In this document: in pieces, positions 39,801-48,606 of the stretch
Layout: each line of letters begins with the position of its first letter
How positions within the stretch are numbered: position 1 is the stretch's first letter
NCBI RefSeq assembly: GCF_002863005.1
Contig: NZ_PKDG01000019.1
Coordinates: 124,001-188,000, forward strand
DNA: 64,000 bases
Reading direction: 5' to 3'
Source of the DNA: Pseudoxanthomonas sp.
Lineage (GTDB): Bacteria > Pseudomonadota > Gammaproteobacteria > Xanthomonadales > Xanthomonadaceae
Position numbers and translations under genes: made by a program
The notes under the pieces: model-generated
The model's database searches: none
Seen by the model: the letters and a program-made list of their open reading frames with translations, nothing else
What the model was told of the DNA's origin: nothing

Positions 39801-41114
39801 GACCTCAATGGTCGCCGCGCCGAGATCAGCACCAAGGATGGCGGCATTGACCTCCAGCACTTGGCTTACAGCTACGACGACGTGAACCGGATGACGGGCA
39901 TCACCAACTATGTCGTTGGCAGTCTAAGTCAGGTCTATGGCTACGATCCGATGGCGCGCCTGACCTCGGTCACGGCAAGTGGTGCCAATCAGGGGTTTGG
40001 CTGGGATGCCAATGGCAATCGCACGAGTCATACCTGGGCCGGCGCGACGGATGGGTATGCAACGTCGGCGACGGGTAACCGGCTGGATGCGATTACCGGT
40101 TCTCGTCCAGCGTCTTACAGCTATGACGGCGCAGGAAACACCCTCAGTGGCGACGGCATCACCTACACCTACGACGTGTTCGGAAAGCTGGCGACGGCCA
40201 CCAAGGCGGGGGTCACCACGACCTACGCAACCAATGCATTCGGTCACCGCGTGCACAAGAAGGCGGGGGCTGGCCCGGACCATTGGTTCACGTATGGCCC
40301 GGAGTCGCAGCTGTTGGGTGAGTTCAATGGTGGATGGACGCACTACGCGAGGCTGCTGGACGGAACGCCCATCGCCATGATTCGTGGTGGTCAGATCAAT
40401 ATGATCCATACCGATCATCTGGGTCGCCCTGAGATCGTGACCAACAACGCCAAGGCCGTGGTGTGGCGTGCAAGCAACTATGCGTTTGACCGTACGGTGA
40501 CGCTGGACAGCATCGGGGGGCTGAACATCGGCTTCCCGGGGCAGTACTACGATCAGGAAACGGGGCTTTGGTACAACGTCAATCGGTATTACGATGCGCG
40601 ACTGGGGCGGTATACGCAGTCGGACCCGATTGGATTGGGTGGGGGTTTGAACACTTACGGGTATGTGAGTGGAAATCCGGTCTCCGGCATTGATCCGCTT
40701 GGTTTGTGCGAGGAGGCTTCGGTATGCAGTCTGTTGCCCGGTATGTCTGGATTTGCCGAGGCAGCACAAGATGCGTATTCGTCGAATCCATATTACCCTA
40801 TCCATAGTATTTGGCCCTTCAGCGTGATCCGAGGAACGGCGATTCATGCGGAGTTCGCAGCTAACGTCACAGCTTTAGGAGGCCCCTATAGCGCCGAGGT
40901 TTCTTACAGGAATGGTTTCGTCGTTCCGTATGGGACGCCCGGTTCCGTTCGTGCGGATGGTGTGTTTGGGGCCACAAATGCGCCTAATTATGTGATTGAG
41001 CTGAAGTCGGGCGCAGCGCAGCTGTCGTCCGGGGAAGTTCGGGATTATTACGACAATCTTCCAGAAGGAACTGTACTGTGCGGAATTCTCGAGGGAGTTG
41101 GTAGGCGGAGATGA
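36840..41114 (+). CDS. Secreted RHS-repeat toxin with PD-(D/E)xK-like tip
   Basis: 1424 aa. I start at ATG 36840 after GGAGCGGAG; residues 1-31 are a signal peptide ([18 protein letters not shown]). Many YD repeats ([17 protein letters not shown]-type) build the shell. The RHS core ([33 protein letters not shown]) ends at IDPLGL (1285-1289). The 135-residue tip has VRADGVFG (D1373) and YVIELKSG (E1387, K1389), a D-x13-E-x-K nuclease arrangement. The next gene overlaps it. Confidence 0.92.
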   Translation: MCKSQKIIMISFWPVFLFLLLGMPIGTARANDDIPTPGRVQSVGYCPPGTTLVRTSTDGKTKTCMPNGGNRLWRDLISGSGGNARASQSNNDTPTQNDCASPHPVVIASGNKILEEVDFTTSTGDLSVVRKYTKAYGGYRFGPGWTWSFGDTLSMTPNPDFLEVCGEGPDGVPCIGRMLACVPGSSPCLRRPGQVRYTKITRHGSDGQSYDYTWNSATGRYDDSRPDSTSWISAQYYDSTYYDTFTLNATSGVVETYDYAGRMLTQRDKRGVGYVYGYDGTNRLNLITHTSGRQLTLAYSDASARIATITAPNGKVFSYGYTSGRLTSVTYPDGLGVKTYHYESTTHPNALTGYSIDGVRKTRYAYKADGRVDWSGLEGGSERDTFVYGTNYTDVTNALGHTVRYNYSTVKGIKRLSSISRPASTACPASSAATSYDTRGYISAETDFAGNQTFYTWNDRGELQEKRTGVGPAPGSSIANQQKTTYGWDTARNLMTRESYYGNSASIQAETVYTYYPDTDPAKARLLQQVDVCAPNCTSGSKRTTTYSYVIRTNRMIQTVTVDGPLAGTGDAVVYQYDTAGNLTSMSNGLGHLTTWSDHDGLGLPGRVIDPNSLSTRYTWDALGRNLTTKVESSSGDKIWTNTWRSDNQLATTTDPTGVTTTFVYDAIGRRTEVVRASVYYGTGATFDRLVLTYNALGQVVRQQAGYSATITGTLLVTSDQQYEYDTAGFLARSVGNYGQEILYDYNSSGRLASWVNADGVGEIFLYDSHGRMASRTDALTNTTSLAYDVLGRLASVTDPRGKSTTYAYNGFGELLTLVSPDTGTTTHTYDGIGRRATSTDARGQLVTFGYDSLSRPTSATASGQVQTFTWDTCTNGMGRLCQATDPTGSATYTYTDQGQLASHTSMMPAGGSAVHSYVYDNAGRMTGIGYPGSVGVGYGYVSGALRAVTVTLSGTPYNVATDMAHMPFGGQRSWNYGNGLVRAQDWDLNGRRAEISTKDGGIDLQHLAYSYDDVNRMTGITNYVVGSLSQVYGYDPMARLTSVTASGANQGFGWDANGNRTSHTWAGATDGYATSATGNRLDAITGSRPASYSYDGAGNTLSGDGITYTYDVFGKLATATKAGVTTTYATNAFGHRVHKKAGAGPDHWFTYGPESQLLGEFNGGWTHYARLLDGTPIAMIRGGQINMIHTDHLGRPEIVTNNAKAVVWRASNYAFDRTVTLDSIGGLNIGFPGQYYDQETGLWYNVNRYYDARLGRYTQSDPIGLGGGLNTYGYVSGNPVSGIDPLGLCEEASVCSLLPGMSGFAEAAQDAYSSNPYYPIHSIWPFSVIRGTAIHAEFAANVTALGGPYSAEVSYRNGFVVPYGTPGSVRADGVFGATNAPNYVIELKSGAAQLSSGEVRDYYDNLPEGTVLCGILEGVGRRR

Positions 41115-41680
41115 CAATTTCTGGGGGGCGTTCGATAAAGCGAATCGCGAAAGAAAGAGGTATGCACGTCTTCGGAAACTTTCTTATCGGTTTTCGAAAT
41201 GATGATGTTGTGTCCGGAATTGCAATCGACAAGACACCGACATCCACTTATTTTTGGACTTTCGTTCTTCCTGTTTACGACGAAAATACGTTCTTGCATA
41301 TGTCTCTAGGTGAGAGGATTTCTGTCGGTGAAGAGGGTGCTACGAACCTTTCGCAGGCTTATGAAGTTTATCTTCAGAAGCTCGCACACGTAAAATCGCC
41401 GTGTGATCTCGTGAAGTATATTGACCAGAGAGGTTTGTCGGGTGATTACGCTGGCTGGGTTAAGTATATTTCTCTTATTCGTTTAGGTGACTTCTCGATG
41501 GCAAAGCATGCACTTGGCGCTCTTATTGGTTTGCCCATATCGAAGGTGCTTCGAGAACGAATTGGCAGAATGAACTCTGCCTTGCTTGTGGGGGGGGAGG
41601 CTGGGGCACAGCAGCTTTTAGACGAGTGGTCCGTCGTTACGGGTCGCTTGTTGGGAAGCGCTCCGCAGGGTGGTGGTTAA
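41111..41680 (+). CDS. Candidate immunity protein for the RHS toxin
   Basis: 189 aa, ATG overlapping the toxin TGA (ATGA). Soluble, no signal peptide, as expected for a cytoplasmic inhibitor of a nuclease tip. No family recognised ([20 protein letters not shown]). This gene and the toxin tip are visibly less GC-rich than the RHS body, the usual sign of a swapped tip-immunity module. Confidence 0.75.
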   Translation: MTISGGRSIKRIAKERGMHVFGNFLIGFRNDDVVSGIAIDKTPTSTYFWTFVLPVYDENTFLHMSLGERISVGEEGATNLSQAYEVYLQKLAHVKSPCDLVKYIDQRGLSGDYAGWVKYISLIRLGDFSMAKHALGALIGLPISKVLRERIGRMNSALLVGGEAGAQQLLDEWSVVTGRLLGSAPQGGG

Positions 41681-41822
41681 TCCCAGTGGTTGAAATGAAG
41701 TTTGCGGAGCGAACACAGGAGCTCGCCCGTGCGGCGGACATCACGCTTAAGCAGCCACAACTCACCACCACCCACCCACCCCGGCTTCCCAAAGGCTTAC
41801 AGCCCATCCCAACACCCCCGCA

Positions 41823-41852
41823 TTGACCCGCCCCCACCCCAACCCCTAAAAT
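41823..41852 (+). promoter_or_regulatory. Promoter of intact tRNA-Thr
   Basis: TTGACC (41823-41828), 18-bp spacer, TAAAAT (41847-41852). The -35 lies outside the 61-bp identity yet is conserved with the left copy, so the element supplies a complete promoter. Confidence 0.75.
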
Positions 41853-41903
41853 TCGCGGCTCCGCCGGAATAGCTCAGTTGGTAGAGCGGCGCATTCGTAA
41901 TGC
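41843..41903 (+). repeat. attR: direct repeat with tRNA-Thr 5' half
   Basis: Identical to 15745-15805. To its right the tRNA 3' half is chromosomal; to its left lies island DNA. Confidence 0.9.
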
Positions 41904-41938
41904 GTAGGTCGTAGGTTCGATTCCTATTTCCGGCACCA
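41863..41938 (+). tRNA. tRNA-Thr (anticodon CGT)
   Basis: 76 nt with encoded CCA. Acceptor GCCGGAA/TTCCGGC plus A73, D arm GCTC/GAGC, anticodon loop TTCGTAA (CGT reads ACG), T loop TTCGATT. One G-T pair in each of the anticodon and T stems. Its 5' half and promoter come from the island. Confidence 0.95.
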
Positions 41939-42018
41939 CCTATAGAAATGGCTTCCAGATCAATCACTTAGATTGGTTTTGGTGGGGTGATCTAGTACAG
42001 CGCTCTAGTACATAGAAC

Positions 42019-42052
42019 CGGGTCGAAGGGATCTCCCTTCGGCCCGTTTTTC
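42019..42052 (+). terminator. Terminator downstream of tRNA-Thr
   Basis: CGAAGGG (42024-42030), ATCT loop, CCCTTCG (42035-42041), extended by GGG/CCC, then TTTTTCTT. Confidence 0.8.
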
Positions 42053-42200
42053 TTGCGCTCTGGCCGATCCCTGCTGGGTTCGCCATCCTTTGGCTGGGCG
42101 GGCGTTGTGCCCAAGTTGCGCATGCTCCTAAGATCCTTGCCAGTCGCATCGCTACTGCAAGGGCGCGGTAGTGGCTATGGGCGACGCGGGGGAGGGGCTG

Positions 42201-42836
42201 ATGTTTGGGGAGTTGGTTGCTTTCTTGGACGTCCTCAAATCGACGGTTGCAGACCTTCGCGGACGGAAGGCGAGCAAGGAGCGCGAGGAGACCATCGCAA
42301 CCCTTTTGCGGACTTACTTCTTGCTGAAGGATGCCGCAGAGGAAGGTGCTGCCCTGGTTGAAGATGCGAAGCCCAACCCAGTTCAAGTTATCCAAAGTCT
42401 TGAGCCAGCCTTGGCGGAAGAGCGCTTGGCGAAGTGGAATCGGTCGCTTCGGCGTCAGACGGCCCGACTTATGGGCGTATCTAGCATGGTCTACAGCCAA
42501 GAGTTCATGGACGTCGTCTCACCAGATCTGCGCGAGCGCCTTTATGACGTGCTGGGATCGAAGGTTGATCGAGCGACCTCACTTCACGGAATCGGCGCCG
42601 CACTGTTCTTCAGGGGCATCGTGATCGATTCGCCAGAGGAACAGGCCCGCTACGTCAGTATCATGGCTGGGGAGGAAGGAGATCTCCTTCACATGGATAA
42701 GATCCAGCGCGAGGTCGATGCACTTCAGCAGGCGTTGGAGTCGTATCGTCAAGCGGTCACCACTCTAGCGACGCCTGACGAAATCATTCGATTGACGCGT
42801 GACGCCAGAGCAAAAACTACTTTCCCTGCAGCCTAG
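42201..42836 (+). CDS. Hypothetical helical protein
   Basis: 211 aa from ATG 42201, chosen for the GGGGGAGGGG ribosome-binding site; an in-frame GTG at 42171 is possible. Predominantly helical (LRTYFLLKDAAEEGAALVED, then DKIQREVDALQQALESYRQA). No motif recognised. First of a run of accessory genes between tRNA-Thr and radA. Confidence 0.75.
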   Translation: MFGELVAFLDVLKSTVADLRGRKASKEREETIATLLRTYFLLKDAAEEGAALVEDAKPNPVQVIQSLEPALAEERLAKWNRSLRRQTARLMGVSSMVYSQEFMDVVSPDLRERLYDVLGSKVDRATSLHGIGAALFFRGIVIDSPEEQARYVSIMAGEEGDLLHMDKIQREVDALQQALESYRQAVTTLATPDEIIRLTRDARAKTTFPAA

Positions 42837-42905
42837 ACTGAAGCTCCCATGCGCCCCTGATCGCGGTGGTCCGGCTGTGCGAAAACAAGATGCGAGGATC
42901 TATCG

Positions 42906-43253
42906 ATGGACTTGAAAGACTTCATATCGCAAACCCTAGTGCAGATCGCCGAGGGAGTCAGTGACTCTAGCGCCCGAATCAAAGAGCTGGGTGGAGCGGT
43001 CAATCCGCACATCACCAGCGAGCACAAGGAGTTGAGTCGCCACGGCATACTCTGGGGTTCGGGTTCGGCCGTACACGTGGTTTCATTTGATGTGGCCCTA
43101 ACTGTGAACTCCGGGACCGGGACGAAAGGTGGAATAGGCATCTTCGCAGGCGCGGTTAATCTCGGCAGCTCGGGGGAGTCCAAGGCTGAAAGCTCCTCAA
43201 TCAGTAGGGTGAGCTTCACGGTGCCCCTTATCCTCCCGTACGCGAGATCTTGA
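42906..43253 (+). CDS. Conserved hypothetical, MDLKDFISQTLVQI family
   Basis: 115 aa. The opening DLKDFISQTLVQIAEGVSDS, the GGAVNP segment and the C-terminal FDVALTVNSGTGTKGGIGIF then SRVSFTVPLILP form a pattern I recall from many unnamed bacterial proteins: a helix followed by a beta-rich part. Role unknown. Confidence 0.8.
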   Translation: MDLKDFISQTLVQIAEGVSDSSARIKELGGAVNPHITSEHKELSRHGILWGSGSAVHVVSFDVALTVNSGTGTKGGIGIFAGAVNLGSSGESKAESSSISRVSFTVPLILPYARS

Positions 43254-43277
43254 ATCGGCGTGCCAAAGGAGCCTCCT

Positions 43278-43550
43278 ATGCCCAGCTACAAATACGAGCC
43301 CTACTACGAGTACTCCGGACCGACTCGGGCGGATCCCTTTCGGGAGCTATTGTCTTACGAAGAGGTCCAGCGGAATCGAGAGTGGTTCTTCGCTCACATT
43401 GATGGATGCTTTGCCGGTACCGACGCAGTCGTGGCCATAGCAGATGGCATCGTAAGCATCGAGACGAACATGCCAGAAGCGGACTGCGACGACATCGTCA
43501 AGCGACACCTGAACGCATTCGACCTCTTCGCAAGAAAGATTCGTGCGTGA
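43278..43550 (+). CDS. Small hypothetical protein
   Basis: 90 aa from ATG 43278, with AAAGGA 7 bp upstream. Acidic and aromatic-rich at the N-terminus (MPSYKYEPYYEYSGPTRADP). Close to the preceding gene (24 bp), likely same transcript. Confidence 0.65.
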   Translation: MPSYKYEPYYEYSGPTRADPFRELLSYEEVQRNREWFFAHIDGCFAGTDAVVAIADGIVSIETNMPEADCDDIVKRHLNAFDLFARKIRA

Positions 43551-43634
43551 TTTGATTGCGCTTAGCTCTATGGCGCCACCGGCAAAGATCGCATCTTCGT
43601 TGGGCTGAAATGCCAGTTCTTTGTTGCAGTGCGC

Positions 43635-44465
43635 TCACTTGAATATCGGTGCGCCGCAACAGGTCGCGCTGGGTGCAGGAAAGCTGCGTGGTTGTGGGGC
43701 GATCTTCTCGGCACCGAAGATGTAGTGTAAGTCATCACCTATACGATCCCGGCGTGGATATAGGTAGGCGGCTAGGCGTGTGTTGTCCGCCCTAGCGAGA
43801 TCCACGGCAGCAGCGGCTAGTCCGAAGATGTCCGCACGCACCAGAGTCAGGCTGACATCAGCGTTAGTCCAGAAGCCTGCGGGGCGCCTTCGAAGTAGTT
43901 GAGGGGTCCCACCATGGGTGTACTGGTGGAGCCATTTAGAAGTGCGCGATCCCTTCTTGGCAAAGCCTTCCACGATCTTCGCTATCGGCGGAAAATGTGT
44001 CTGCAAGTCTTTGCCCATATCCCCAAGCAATGGAAGATCATCCAGCTGACCTTCCACTGGATCGATAGGCAAGCCTAGGATGACTTCATCAGTAGCGGCA
44101 TAGGTGAGCCACCACGCTGCTGCCGTTGCTTCCAGCAACGGTCGGAGCAGTGCTGCTGCCGAACCGAAGGCATCCAACTGGACGAGCGACACGATGCTCG
44201 CGTGGTGCTCTAAGCCCAAGTCGCAGGCGCATCTGGCGAAATCATGTCGGCGACAGCAGGGCACGGCCGGTGATAGCAATGCGCGGCAAATCTCAATCTG
44301 CTCTAGCGCCTCTCGGCACCTCTGCTGAGTCCAGTCTCGTCCGAGTGATATCACCGCGGCCTCATGTCGTAGGTACGCCGATTCTGCAAAAAATCCGATG
44401 GGGTCTCGATAGAGCGAGCATCCCCATTTCCCCCCATACCCCACCGCAAGGATCCCCTCATGCAT
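43635..44465 (-). CDS. Hypothetical helical protein (DUF6988/DUF5677-like)
   Basis: 276 aa from the chosen ATG 44465; the true start may be further in. The segment LVQLDAFGSAAALLRPLLEA then TAAAWWLTYAA resembles helical proteins of the DUF5677/DUF6988 kind, which are HEPN-related by some accounts. No R-x4-6-H catalytic motif found. Function unknown. Confidence 0.65.
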   Translation of the reverse strand: MHEGILAVGYGGKWGCSLYRDPIGFFAESAYLRHEAAVISLGRDWTQQRCREALEQIEICRALLSPAVPCCRRHDFARCACDLGLEHHASIVSLVQLDAFGSAAALLRPLLEATAAAWWLTYAATDEVILGLPIDPVEGQLDDLPLLGDMGKDLQTHFPPIAKIVEGFAKKGSRTSKWLHQYTHGGTPQLLRRRPAGFWTNADVSLTLVRADIFGLAAAAVDLARADNTRLAAYLYPRRDRIGDDLHYIFGAEKIAPQPRSFPAPSATCCGAPIFK

Positions 44466-44648
44466 GACCTGGCTGCAACCCTGGCCCTCCTCCAACACCA
44501 CAGCGGTTTGACCTCCTCACTTTCCCGGGGAGGCACCCCGACATATGCGCACTTCCACTCGCTTTGGCGCCGGCTGCGTGAGGTCCGTGAGGCTGCCGCC
44601 TCGGGTGACCCTGAGGTGGTCGGCTGGTTGGCGGTGCATGCCCCCTGA
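44460..44648 (+). CDS. Possible small protein
   Basis: 62 aa (MHDLAATLALLQHHSGLTSS ... SLWRRLREVREAAASGDPEV). Composition is plausible for a real helical protein, but its start overlaps the predicted 5' end of the opposite gene. Confidence 0.35.
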   Translation: MHDLAATLALLQHHSGLTSSLSRGGTPTYAHFHSLWRRLREVREAAASGDPEVVGWLAVHAP

Positions 44649-44858
44649 TCGCGCACGTGGAGGCTTGCAAGCGCGTGGCTGACGAAGAGCGCGTGATGTT
44701 CCGGCCGCCGGGGCGGGCAATCCCAGCGCCTCCTCGTCGGCGCTAGATACCAAATCTCAGGAAATGGTGGTTGCTCTTCTCGTCTTTGTTATTCCGGGTC
44801 TCGCCCGCGGAGACGGCGGGCCGATACAGTAGCCGCTCGCCGTCTCGACAGGTTCCCC

Positions 44859-46247
44859 GTGGCCAAGACCTCCGCCAAGTCCCGTACCGCCTACGTCTGC
44901 ACCGAATGCGGGGCCGACCACAGCAAATGGCAGGGCCAGTGCGCCGACTGTGGGGCGTGGAATTCCCTCAGCGAGATCGTCCTCGAAACCGCCGCCGGCG
45001 CACCGCCCGCCGCCCGCCGTTCCGGCTGGGCCGGCAAGGCCGAGGCCCCGAAGATCACCGCCCTGAAGGACGTGCGCCACAGCGAAGAAGCGCGCGTGAC
45101 CACCGGCATCGGCGAGTTCGACCGCGTGCTGGGCGGTGGCCTGGTGGAGGGCGCCGTGGTGCTGGTGGGCGGTGACCCCGGTATCGGCAAATCCACCCTG
45201 TTGCTGCAGGCGCTGGCCCGGATGTCGGCCAGCCTGCCGGCCCTGTACGTCACCGGCGAGGAATCGCTGGCCCAGGTCGCCGGCCGCGCCGTGCGCCTGG
45301 ACCTGCCGCTGGACAACCTGCAGGCGCTGGCCGAGACCGGTATCGAGACCATCCTGCAGCACGCCTCGGTGGCGCGGCCGAAACTGATCGTCGCCGACTC
45401 CGTGCAGACCCTGTGGACCGAATCGCTGACCGCCGCGCCGGGTTCCGTCAGCCAGGTGCGCGAGAGCGCCGCGCGGCTGGTGCGCTATGCCAAGGAGACC
45501 GGCACGGCCGTGTTCCTGGTCGGCCACGTGACCAAGGAAGGCGGCATCGCCGGCCCGCGCGTGCTGGAACACATGGTCGATGCGGTGCTGTATTTCGAAG
45601 GCGAGAGCGGCAGCCGCTTCCGCGTGCTGCGCGCATTCAAGAACCGCTTCGGCGCGGTGAACGAGCTCGGCGTGTTCGCGATGGGGGAGAAGGGCCTGAA
45701 GGAAGTGCCCAACCCGTCGGCGATCTTCCTCTCCGGCAGTGCGCAGCAGCCCGGCAGCTGCGTGATGGTCACCCGTGAGGGCACGCGCCCGCTGCTGGTG
45801 GAAGTGCAGGCGCTGGTGGACAGCTCGCCGCTATCCAATCCGCGTCGCGTGGCGGTGGGCCTGGAACAGAATCGCCTGGCGATGTTGCTGGCCGTGCTGC
45901 ACCGGCACGGCGGCGTGGTGGTGGGCGATCAGGACGTGTTCGTGAATGTCGTCGGCGGCATCCGCGTGCAGGAAACCGCGGCCGACCTGCCAGTGCTGCT
46001 GGCGGTGCTGTCCTCGCTGCGCGATCGTCCGCTGGCTGAGAAGACCGTGGCCTTCGGCGAAGTGGGCCTGTCCGGTGAGATTCGCCCCGTACCGAACGGC
46101 GAGGAGCGCCTGCGCGAGGCAGCCACGCACGGTTTCAAGCGCGCCATCGTGCCCAAGGGCAACGCGCCGAAGTCGGGCACGTTCAAGGGCCTGGAAGTCG
46201 TCGCAGTGGAGCGGCTGTCGCAGGCGCTGGAGGCGGCGGCGGAGTAG
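44859..46247 (+). CDS. radA: DNA repair protein RadA (Sms)
   Basis: 462 aa, GTG start. An N-terminal C4 zinc finger (CTECGADHSKWQGQCADCG), Walker A GGDPGIGKST (about 104-113), the RadA-specific KNRFG (about 261-265) and a C-terminal Lon-like domain. A RecA-related helicase that extends recombination intermediates. Core gene just right of the accessory block. Confidence 0.96.
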   Translation: MAKTSAKSRTAYVCTECGADHSKWQGQCADCGAWNSLSEIVLETAAGAPPAARRSGWAGKAEAPKITALKDVRHSEEARVTTGIGEFDRVLGGGLVEGAVVLVGGDPGIGKSTLLLQALARMSASLPALYVTGEESLAQVAGRAVRLDLPLDNLQALAETGIETILQHASVARPKLIVADSVQTLWTESLTAAPGSVSQVRESAARLVRYAKETGTAVFLVGHVTKEGGIAGPRVLEHMVDAVLYFEGESGSRFRVLRAFKNRFGAVNELGVFAMGEKGLKEVPNPSAIFLSGSAQQPGSCVMVTREGTRPLLVEVQALVDSSPLSNPRRVAVGLEQNRLAMLLAVLHRHGGVVVGDQDVFVNVVGGIRVQETAADLPVLLAVLSSLRDRPLAEKTVAFGEVGLSGEIRPVPNGEERLREAATHGFKRAIVPKGNAPKSGTFKGLEVVAVERLSQALEAAAE

Positions 46248-46260
46248 GGGAGCAAACGTT

Positions 46261-46353
46261 GTGGGAGCGACGTAAGTCGCGACAGTAGGACTGAGTCCAC
46301 CGACACCGTGTCGCGAGTGCCGGCCTCGCGATCGCGACTCACGTCGCTCCCAC
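46261..46353. repeat. REP-like inverted repeat (second copy)
   Basis: Arms 46261-46282 and 46332-46353 pair with one mismatch; the left arm begins GTGGGAGCGACGTAAGTCGC, as at 1229. It lies between the convergent radA and ypjD-like genes, as the first copy lies between convergent genes. Confidence 0.8.
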
Positions 46354-46368
46354 ATTGGAAGCGGGCGG

Positions 46369-47160
46369 TTACGCGCGCCTCAACACCATTTCATAGACGA
46401 ACTTGCTGCCGAAGAACGCCAGCAGCAACAGCGCCATCGCGGCGAGGGTCCAGCGGACGGCTTTCACGCCTCGCCAGCCATAGCGCCAGCGGCCGACCAG
46501 CAGCGCCCCGAACGCCAGCCATGACAGCACGCTGAGCACCGTCTTGTGGCTGAGCTTCTGGGCCAGGAAGTTCTCCACGAACAGCACGCCGGTCAGCAGC
46601 GTGGCGGTCAGCAGGATGAAGCCTACGGTGATCGTGCGGAACAGCAGGTCTTCCAGTTCCGTCAGCGGGGGCAGGGCGCGCAGCCAGAGGTGGAATTCGC
46701 GCCGGCGCAGGGCGCGTTCCTGCGCCCACAGCATCACGGCCAGCAGCGCGGCGATGGCCAGCGCCGCGTACGCCAGCAGCGCGAGCCAGGCGTGCAGCTG
46801 AAGGCGCCAGTCCAATCCGCTGGAGGCCTGGTGGCCGTAGAAGTGGTAGGCCGCCAGCAGGACGGCCGCCAGCGGGAACGCCACCACGCCCAGTGCGGCC
46901 ATCCGGCCCTGGATGGCGACCAGCAGCGTCATGGCCGCCATGCCCAGCGCCACCAGCGAGAGCGCGGCGAAGAAATGCATGTCCGGACCGCCGGGCGTAC
47001 GCCAGGCCACCAGCAGGTGGTAGGCGCCGTGCAGCACCACCGCGCCGAGTGCAGGCCACACCCAAGGCCGCGAGGCCTCGCCGGTGTCGCGGGCCACGGA
47101 GCGGACCAGCAGGCCGGCGGCGAGCATATAGAGCGCAACGGCGATGAGAATGACTGTCAT
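46369..47160 (-). CDS. CcsA/YpjD-type cytochrome c assembly membrane protein
   Basis: 263 aa from ATG 47160; eight or nine membrane segments. AWLALLAYAALAIAALLAVM and LEDLLFRTITVGFILLTATL fit the CcsA/ResC-like YpjD family. YpjD genes usually stand divergent from ffh; here a prophage occupies the place where ffh would be expected. Substrate role not established. Confidence 0.85.
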   Translation of the reverse strand: MTVILIAVALYMLAAGLLVRSVARDTGEASRPWVWPALGAVVLHGAYHLLVAWRTPGGPDMHFFAALSLVALGMAAMTLLVAIQGRMAALGVVAFPLAAVLLAAYHFYGHQASSGLDWRLQLHAWLALLAYAALAIAALLAVMLWAQERALRRREFHLWLRALPPLTELEDLLFRTITVGFILLTATLLTGVLFVENFLAQKLSHKTVLSVLSWLAFGALLVGRWRYGWRGVKAVRWTLAAMALLLLAFFGSKFVYEMVLRRA

Positions 47161-47203
47161 CGGGGAAGTGTCGCACAGCGGGCGGCGCCGGCGCAGGGGC
47201 GAA

Positions 47204-47250
47204 TGTAAGGCGACACTTGGTTTGCGAAATTCGGACACTTGGTTTGCGAA
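47204..47250. repeat. Probable prophage terminus with direct repeats
   Basis: GACACTTGGTTTGCGAA occurs at 47212-47228 and 47234-47250, a 22-bp period. The tract starts TGTAAGGC at 47204, so it begins 5'-TG. Transposable phages end in TG with tandem transposase-binding repeats of about this spacing. An alternative TG is at 47169. Confidence 0.5.
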
Positions 47251-47290
47251 CGCTGGCTTGACCCCAGTTCGACCGTAGAAAGACCCCGGT

Positions 47291-47638
47291 TTAAAGGATC
47301 TTCGCGCCCCGCCTGGATCGGGGCCTCGGGTGCCGCCCCTCGGGGACCGGCCCGCCCGACCTCGCCAGGTGTTCCCAGCCGGTCAGATGCCCCTGGCAGC
47401 GCTCCCGGATCTCGGCCTCCCACTGCCTGGCCCAGCCGGCCATGTACCGCCGGCAGGCCTCCTCACTGGCCAGGAACTCGTACCGGGGCGTGCGCCGGGG
47501 GGACAGGCAGAGCCGCCACGGGGCGCCGGGGTCGAGGTTGGCCGGGCAGGCGAAGGCGATACGCTCGCCGTCCAGGCACAGACTCGGGCCGTCGATGAAC
47601 GGCTCGAAGGTGAAACCCGGCGGCAGGGGGTGGTCCAT
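47291..47638 (-). CDS. Small phage protein
   Basis: 115 aa (MDHPLPPGFTFEPFIDGPSL), with RRYMAGWARQWEAEIRERCQ. Last gene before the prophage end. No function recognised. Confidence 0.65.
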   Translation of the reverse strand: MDHPLPPGFTFEPFIDGPSLCLDGERIAFACPANLDPGAPWRLCLSPRRTPRYEFLASEEACRRYMAGWARQWEAEIRERCQGHLTGWEHLARSGGPVPEGRHPRPRSRRGAKIL

Positions 47639-47682
47639 GCCGGCATCCTATCCCCCTCCCGCGCACCGGCTGCGACCGGGTG

Positions 47683-48459
47683 CTACCAGTTCCGGACAGC
47701 CAGCTCGAACCGCTGCTGGCTCTTGGCCTCTGCCGTCCGGCCGATGCTGTAACGGGTCTTCAAACGCTGGATGCGGAACCCTTCAAACGCCGTTCGCATG
47801 TCCGGGTGGTCGTTGACCGTGAGCAGCACCTTGCCCCTGGCCTGCCGCATCTGGTCCGCCAGAGCGTGGTACTGGTCCAGGCCGAAGGGCGAGCCGTAAC
47901 CCTCGGTCTGCCAGTACGGCGGATCGGCGAAGAAGAAGGTGCCCGCCGTGTCGTAACGGCGCATGCAAGCCAGCCAGTCCATGTTCTCGATGACCACCCT
48001 GGCCAGGCGAAGGTGAGCCGCGCTGAGGTCTTCCTCCAGGCGAAGCAGGTTGAGTCGGGCAGGGCTGCCGGGATCGACGCCGAACTGTCGGCCAGTGACC
48101 TTGGCACCGAAGCAGGTCTTCTGCAGGTAGAAGAAGCGCGCCGCGCGCTGGATGTCCGTCAGGGTATCCGGGTCTGCCTTGAGCAGCCGCTGGAACTCGT
48201 CGCGGGCCACCAGCTGCCAGCGGAACTGGCGGACGAACTCGTCCAGATGGTGCTGCACCACGCGGTACAGCGTGACCAGGTCGCGCTGCGCGTCGTTGAG
48301 CACCTCCACCCTGGCCGGCTCCGGCCGCAGGAACAGCATGGCGGCCGCACCGGCAAACGGCTCGACGTAGGTCTTGTGCGTGTTGTCAAAGAGCGGGAAC
48401 AACTGGGCGGCGAGGCGGCTCTTTCCGCCTGGCCAGGGTACTAACGTGTTGGTCTTCAA
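47683..48459 (-). CDS. Phage DNA adenine N6-methyltransferase (D12 class)
   Basis: 258 aa. SAM-binding PWPGGKSRLA (about 8-17) and YVEPFAGAAAMLF (about 31-43), catalytic DPPYW (about 176-180). Dam/D12-type enzymes methylate adenine, typically in GATC; phages use them against host restriction. No cognate endonuclease is beside it. Confidence 0.92.
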   Translation of the reverse strand: MKTNTLVPWPGGKSRLAAQLFPLFDNTHKTYVEPFAGAAAMLFLRPEPARVEVLNDAQRDLVTLYRVVQHHLDEFVRQFRWQLVARDEFQRLLKADPDTLTDIQRAARFFYLQKTCFGAKVTGRQFGVDPGSPARLNLLRLEEDLSAAHLRLARVVIENMDWLACMRRYDTAGTFFFADPPYWQTEGYGSPFGLDQYHALADQMRQARGKVLLTVNDHPDMRTAFEGFRIQRLKTRYSIGRTAEAKSQQRFELAVRNW

Positions 48460-48465
48460 GGGTTC

Positions 48466-48606
48466 TCAGCCTGTGCGATGGATGGTGGCCAGACTTGTCC
48501 TGCTCTCGCGGGAGCGCAGGGACCTGGGCCAATGCCACGCGGCTGATCGCGTGTGTTGCGGCGGCGGGCTGGCACTTGCCGGTGCCAGCTCGTCGCCCTG
48601 CTTCAT
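48466..48606 (-). CDS. Possible small phage protein
   Basis: 46-aa frame (MKQGDELAPASASPPPQHTR) whose ATG overlaps the preceding stop (ATGA), between tail protein and methylase. Overlap supports it; composition does not. Confidence 0.3.
   Translation of the reverse strand: MKQGDELAPASASPPPQHTRSAAWHWPRSLRSRESRTSLATIHRTG

Larger units (their letters stand above)
15745..41903. mobile_element. Genomic island integrated in tRNA-Thr(CGT)
   Basis: A 26-kb element bounded by 61-bp identical direct repeats (15745-15805 and 41843-41903). It contains a tyrosine integrase, an H-NS-like protein, toxin-antitoxin and defence-like genes and an RHS toxin. Gene spacing is loose and composition is less GC-rich than the flanks in several stretches. 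No relaxase, type IV secretion or replication gene is recognisable, so transfer would need outside help. An internal att-like site (17644) suggests two elements in tandem. Confidence 0.9.
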
